Shown here: in pieces, positions 61,175 through 64,000 of the stretch | How positions within the stretch are numbered: position 1 is the stretch's first letter | How the letters are laid out: every line of letters begins with the position of its first letter | Source: Solimonas terrae | GTDB lineage: Bacteria > Pseudomonadota > Gammaproteobacteria > Nevskiales > Nevskiaceae | Assembly (NCBI RefSeq): GCF_011067135.1 | Contig: NZ_JAAMOW010000001.1 | Span: forward strand, 434,001-498,000 | Direction of reading: 5' to 3' | Length of the DNA stretch: 64,000 nucleotides | Notes under the pieces: generated by a model | Databases searched by the model: none | Seen by the model: only the letters and a program-made list of their open reading frames with translations | What the model was told of the DNA's origin: nothing | Made by a program: the position numbers and the translations under genes

Positions 61175-61346
61175 AAAACAAAAAGGCCGACTCAATATCG
61201 GGCTGTCGTTTGCCGGATGGAGGCGGGAGCGCGATGCGCACGCGCGGCGACACCCGGCCCATCGGGGGAATCCCTGTCGGTCCGCCATCAGACACGAGAG
61301 CCTGGCCGGGTGACAACGCTCGCCGGTCCTGATTTTCGGAACAGCA

Positions 61347-61375
61347 TTGTTCGCACGGAACGAGCACCCTATAAT
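61347..61375 (+). promoter_or_regulatory. Promoter of tRNA-Thr(CGT)
   Basis: A -35 TTGTTC (61347-61352), 17-bp spacer and perfect -10 TATAAT (61370-61375) lie 11 bases before the tRNA. Confidence 0.75.
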
Positions 61376-61386
61376 TCGCGCCCCTC

Positions 61387-61462
<76 letters not shown>

Positions 61463-61498
61463 TCTCCGCCCACGGCGTGATGCAGAGAAAACAGAATG

Positions 61499-61520
61499 CC
61501 CCGCCTGCGCGGGGTTTTTT
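61499..61520 (+). terminator. Terminator after tRNA-Thr
   Basis: CCCCGC, loop CTGC, GCGGGG, then six T. It is a classic intrinsic terminator 37 bp after the tRNA. Confidence 0.93.
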
Positions 61521-61678
61521 GTGGCCGCTCGAAGCCGAGCAATCCATCAGTCCGGCCAAACGGACAGCCGACGCCGGGGCCGGTCTTTCGTTTTGCGGCA
61601 GAGAGCCGGGTTCCCCTGACGGGCCGGACGCTGCCGCGCCTTCGAATCCCGCCCTCGCTTTGGCACCTCGCAAAACAA

Positions 61679-61703
61679 AAAAGCCGACATCGAGTCGGCT
61701 TTT
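61679..61703 (-). terminator. Terminator after tRNA-Ser(GGA)
   Basis: AAAAGCCGAC / GTCGGCTTTT with a 5-base loop lies 9 bp from the tRNA 3' end on its downstream side. Confidence 0.88.
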
Positions 61704-61711
61704 CCGTTTTG

Positions 61712-61803
61712 TGGCGGAGAGAGCGGGATTCGAACCCGCGATACGGGGTAAGCCGTATACACGCTTTCCAGGCGTGCTCCTTAAACCGCTCGGACATCTC
61801 TCC
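61712..61803 (-). tRNA. tRNA-Ser (anticodon GGA)
   Basis: On the minus strand GGAGAGA pairs with TCTCTCC, followed by G and CCA. The anticodon loop CTGGAAA holds GGA (61767-61769) and a long variable arm is present. A TATAAT (61822-61827) lies upstream. It reads UCC/UCU. Confidence 0.95.
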
Positions 61804-61838
61804 GTAAATCGAAGGGCGGCGATTATAGCCGCGACCGC

Positions 61839-62177
61839 TCAGGACTTGCCCGCTTCGGTTGCCTGCTTCGGCGCAACTTCCTCGCTGGTCGCCGGGGATT
61901 CGGCCGGCGCCACCATGTGCGGCGGCACGTCGAGGCATTCGTAATGCGTACCGCCCTTGGCATCGGCCACCTTGACACCGAAAGGCACCGGCTGTGCCGG
62001 CTGCGGCGGAATGTGCAGTGCCGAAGGCGAGTCGGGCACGGTCAGTCCGGGAATCGCGCCGGGTGTCGGCAGAGTCTCCGCAGTCTGATAGGCCTGCTCG
62101 CCTTCGCAACGCTTGGTGTTGCTGCAGCCGGCGAGCAGAGCGCCCCCAACCAGAACGCTGGCAATGACGAGGCGCAT
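61839..62177 (-). CDS. Short lipoprotein in the bamC position (candidate reduced BamC)
   Basis: A 112-residue lipoprotein with signal MRLVIASVLVGGALLAGC (lipid C18). Residues 19-57 look like the unstructured N-terminal lasso of BamC: a short basic start, then GEQAYQTAETLPTP, GLTVPDSPSALHIPP, to be compared with the pattern GxEAYLxAxxLxxLxxPxGxxxP of BamC. After that only a Pro-rich segment, a short CLDVPPHM stretch with a second cysteine, and a low-complexity tail follow; the two helix-grip domains of BamC (about 340 residues in all) are absent. It starts by TGATG from the dapA stop, exactly where bamC (nlpB) normally sits. The identification is an inference from position and motif. Confidence 0.6.
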   Translation of the reverse strand: MRLVIASVLVGGALLAGCSNTKRCEGEQAYQTAETLPTPGAIPGLTVPDSPSALHIPPQPAQPVPFGVKVADAKGGTHYECLDVPPHMVAPAESPATSEEVAPKQATEAGKS

Positions 62178-63055
62178 CAGATCGCTCCGCCGGTGCGCAG
62201 GGCGGCGCGCACGACGTCCTGGTTTGCGGAGTCCATCGCGACCAGCGGCAGACGCAGACCGGCGGGAATCTTGTTCATTTCGTTGAGTGCCCACTTGACG
62301 GGAATTGGATTGGGTTCCACGAACAGATGCTTGTGCAGCGGCTGAAGTTCCGCATCGATGCGCTCGGCCCTGGCGCGGTCGCCGGCGAGCGCGGCCGCAC
62401 AAAGCTCGTGCATCTTGCGCGGCGCGACATTGGCCGTCACCGAAATGTCGCCATGACAGCCGAGCAGGATCGATTCGCAGGCGGTCGCATCGTCGCCGCT
62501 GTAGATCGCGAAATCACGCGGCAGGCCGAGCGCCAGCAGCTCGTTGATGCGCTCGATCTCGCCCTTGGCTTCCTTGAGGCCGATGATGTTCTTCAGCTTC
62601 GCCAGCCGCGCGACGGTCGCGGGCTGCATGTCGCAGCCGGTACGGCCCGGCACGTTGTAGAGAATGATCGGAATGTCGACCGCTTCGGCCACCGCCTTGT
62701 AGTGGCGATACAGGCCTTCCTGCGGCGGCTTGTTGTAGTAAGGCGTTACCAGCAGCGCGGCATCGGCACCGGCTTCCTTGCCTGCCCGCGTCAGTTCGAT
62801 GGCTTCGGAGGTCGAGTTCGCGCCGGTGCCGGCAATGACCGGTACGCGCTTCTTCGACAGCTTGACGACACGGCGGATGACTTCGATGTGCTCGTCGACA
62901 TCGAGCGTCGCCGATTCGCCGGTCGTGCCGACCGCGACGATGCCGTCGGTGCCTTCCGAGATATGCCATTCGACGAGCGCCGACAGGCTGTCCCAGTCCA
63001 CCGCACCGTCCGGGAACATGGGAGTAACGATGGCAACGATGCTGCCCTTGATCAT
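62177..63055 (-). CDS. dapA: 4-hydroxy-tetrahydrodipicolinate synthase
   Basis: DapA condenses pyruvate and aspartate semialdehyde, the first step of the lysine branch. The 292-residue protein has VGTTGESATL (T44, T45), AGTGANSTSEAIELT, TPYYNKPPQEGLYRH, Y133 in ILYNVPGRTG and the Schiff-base K161 in GLKEAKG. It is divergent from gcvR. With dapD and dapE this gives three DAP-pathway genes in the window. Confidence 0.96.
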   Translation of the reverse strand: MIKGSIVAIVTPMFPDGAVDWDSLSALVEWHISEGTDGIVAVGTTGESATLDVDEHIEVIRRVVKLSKKRVPVIAGTGANSTSEAIELTRAGKEAGADAALLVTPYYNKPPQEGLYRHYKAVAEAVDIPIILYNVPGRTGCDMQPATVARLAKLKNIIGLKEAKGEIERINELLALGLPRDFAIYSGDDATACESILLGCHGDISVTANVAPRKMHELCAAALAGDRARAERIDAELQPLHKHLFVEPNPIPVKWALNEMNKIPAGLRLPLVAMDSANQDVVRAALRTGGAI

Positions 63056-63137
63056 GCGCTGTGCGAAAACCGGATTTGCGGGGGGCGCAAGTATAGCGGC
63101 TGCATCTGCCGTGGCGAACTGGCCGTCTCGCCAGCGG

Positions 63138-63167
63138 CTGACGCCGCCCGGCCGCGGCCACTACAAT
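63138..63167 (+). promoter_or_regulatory. Predicted gcvR promoter
   Basis: CTGACG (63138-63143) and TACAAT (63162-63167) with an 18-bp spacer form a plausible sigma-70 promoter 28 bp before the gcvR ATG. Confidence 0.45.
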
Positions 63168-63194
63168 AGCGAGCTAATCCGCCGTGCAGCACTC

Positions 63195-63734
63195 ATGTCC
63201 GCCAACGATAACCTGCTCACCGTCTCCGTCATCGGCAAGCCCAAGGGCAATGTGCCGCTGGAGCTTTTCAAGGCGATCCGCGAACGCGGCGGTGAAGTCG
63301 AGGACTGCCGGATCGCGCAGATCGGCGATCGGCTGACCGCCAACCTGCTGGTGTCCGGCAACTGGAGCACGCTCGGCCGGCTGGAGACGGCCCTGCCGGG
63401 AATCGCCGAGAAGCTCGAACTGCAGGTTCGTTTCGAGCGCTGCGAGCTGCGCCCGGTCAACCCGGAGTTCCGGCCCTACGCGGCGGAAGTGATTGCACCG
63501 CAGGACCCGAACCTGCTCGTCAACATCCTCGAGTTCTTCCAGCACCAGGATGTCGAGGTCGTCGAAATCTCGACGCAGAAGTACCAGTCCACCTACACCG
63601 GCGCCGACATGGCGAACGTGCAGATGGTGCTGCACGTGCCGGTCAACCAGCATCCGCAGGCACTGCGCGAGTCGTTCATGGACCTGTGCGACGACCTCAA
63701 TGCCGACGGCATGCTCGATCCGATCAAGACCTGA
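63195..63734 (+). CDS. gcvR: Glycine cleavage system transcriptional repressor
   Basis: GcvR binds GcvA and glycine to turn off glycine cleavage genes. The 179-residue protein has two ACT domains: LLTVSVIGKPKGNVPLELFK with EVEDCRIAQIGDRLTANLLV (about 5-80), and EVIAPQDPNLLVNILEFFQH (about 93-170). The order gcvR-bcp, divergent from dapA-bamC, is typical. It has no DNA-binding domain, as for the E. coli protein. The start is the ATG at 63195. Confidence 0.88.
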   Translation: MSANDNLLTVSVIGKPKGNVPLELFKAIRERGGEVEDCRIAQIGDRLTANLLVSGNWSTLGRLETALPGIAEKLELQVRFERCELRPVNPEFRPYAAEVIAPQDPNLLVNILEFFQHQDVEVVEISTQKYQSTYTGADMANVQMVLHVPVNQHPQALRESFMDLCDDLNADGMLDPIKT

Positions 63735-63743
63735 GATCGCACC

Positions 63744-64000
63744 ATGAAAGTCGGCGACAAGCTCCCGGACCTGCAACTGGCTGCCAGCGGCGGCCGGACC
63801 GTCGCGCTGCGTTCGCACAAGCAGCCGCTGGTGATCTATTTCTATCCGAAGGACAACACGCCGGGCTGCACGCAGGAAGGCCAGGATTTCCGCGACCTGC
63901 ACGCGCAGTTCGTCAAGGCCGGTGCCGTGGTGTTCGGCGTTTCGCGCGACAGCGTGAAGTCGCACGACAATTTCGCCGCCAAATACGAATTTCCATTCGT
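63744..64000 (+). CDS. bcp: Thioredoxin-dependent peroxiredoxin BCP (3' partial)
   Basis: Bcp reduces organic peroxides with thioredoxin. The visible 85 residues give MKVGDKLPDLQLAASGGRTV and FYPKDNTPGCTQEGQDFRD, with the peroxidatic C42. The resolving cysteine that E. coli Bcp has five residues later is absent, so resolution may use another cysteine beyond the window. It begins 9 bp after gcvR and runs off the window end. Confidence 0.92.
   Translation, partial: MKVGDKLPDLQLAASGGRTVALRSHKQPLVIYFYPKDNTPGCTQEGQDFRDLHAQFVKAGAVVFGVSRDSVKSHDNFAAKYEFPF

Overview
This 64 kb window is chromosomal core sequence from a high-GC gammaproteobacterium. The gene order dapA-gcvR-bcp, rpsB-tsf-pyrH-frr-uppS-cdsA-dxr-rseP-bamA-skp-lpxD-fabZ-lpxA-lpxB-rnhB-dnaE-accA-tilS-pyrG and eno-ftsB-ispD-ispF-pcm/surE is the standard gammaproteobacterial one. 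The dapE/dapD/glnD/map grouping, the high GC and the many GTG starts fit Xanthomonadales or Nevskiales-like bacteria; the lineage is inferred from layout and protein similarity recalled from memory. There is no phage, plasmid, insertion-sequence transposase or CRISPR array.

Layout. 1-2380: 3' end of a suf Fe-S cluster operon (sufD partial, sufS). 2475-9331: a more variable block with a two-domain lipoprotein, a small exported protein, a BaeSR-type two-component pair, a diheme peroxidase-like lipoprotein with a small secreted helical protein, and a YhhY-type acetyltransferase. 9560-18148: recJ, thrC, a GNAT gene and hom, alaC, a membrane fatty-acid desaturase and nlpD. 18175-24588: dedA, pcm, surE, an Smr gene, a TetR regulator, ispF, ispD, ftsB, eno. 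24876-35684: kdsA (on the opposite strand from its usual partners), pyrG, tilS, accA, a GluR0-like ligand-gated K+ channel, dnaE, rnhB. 35753-50424: the envelope and translation run lpxB-(peroxiredoxin)-lpxA-fabZ-lpxD-skp-bamA-rseP-dxr-cdsA-uppS-frr-pyrH-tsf-rpsB. 50647-57875: map, glnD, dapD, a DUF2721 membrane protein, dapE and a YheT-like hydrolase. 57896-60964: an SGNH lipoprotein, an SDR and class I aldolase. 61086-61803: three tRNAs (Ser-TGA, Thr-CGT, Ser-GGA). 61839-64000: a very short BamC-position lipoprotein, dapA, gcvR and the start of bcp.

The genes work mainly in envelope biogenesis (lipid A, outer-membrane protein assembly, isoprenoid carrier, phospholipid, Kdo, division), lysine/threonine/alanine synthesis, nitrogen signalling and translation. 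Many start/stop overlaps (ATGA, GTGA, TGATG) point to tight translational coupling.

I found no wholly new system. The most interesting items are the GluR0-like channel, a candidate BamC reduced to its N-terminal lasso, the inverted kdsA with similar hairpins on both sides, two inverted-repeat elements that each abut a stop codon, a large insertion in EF-Ts, and a secreted peroxiredoxin between lpxA and lpxB.
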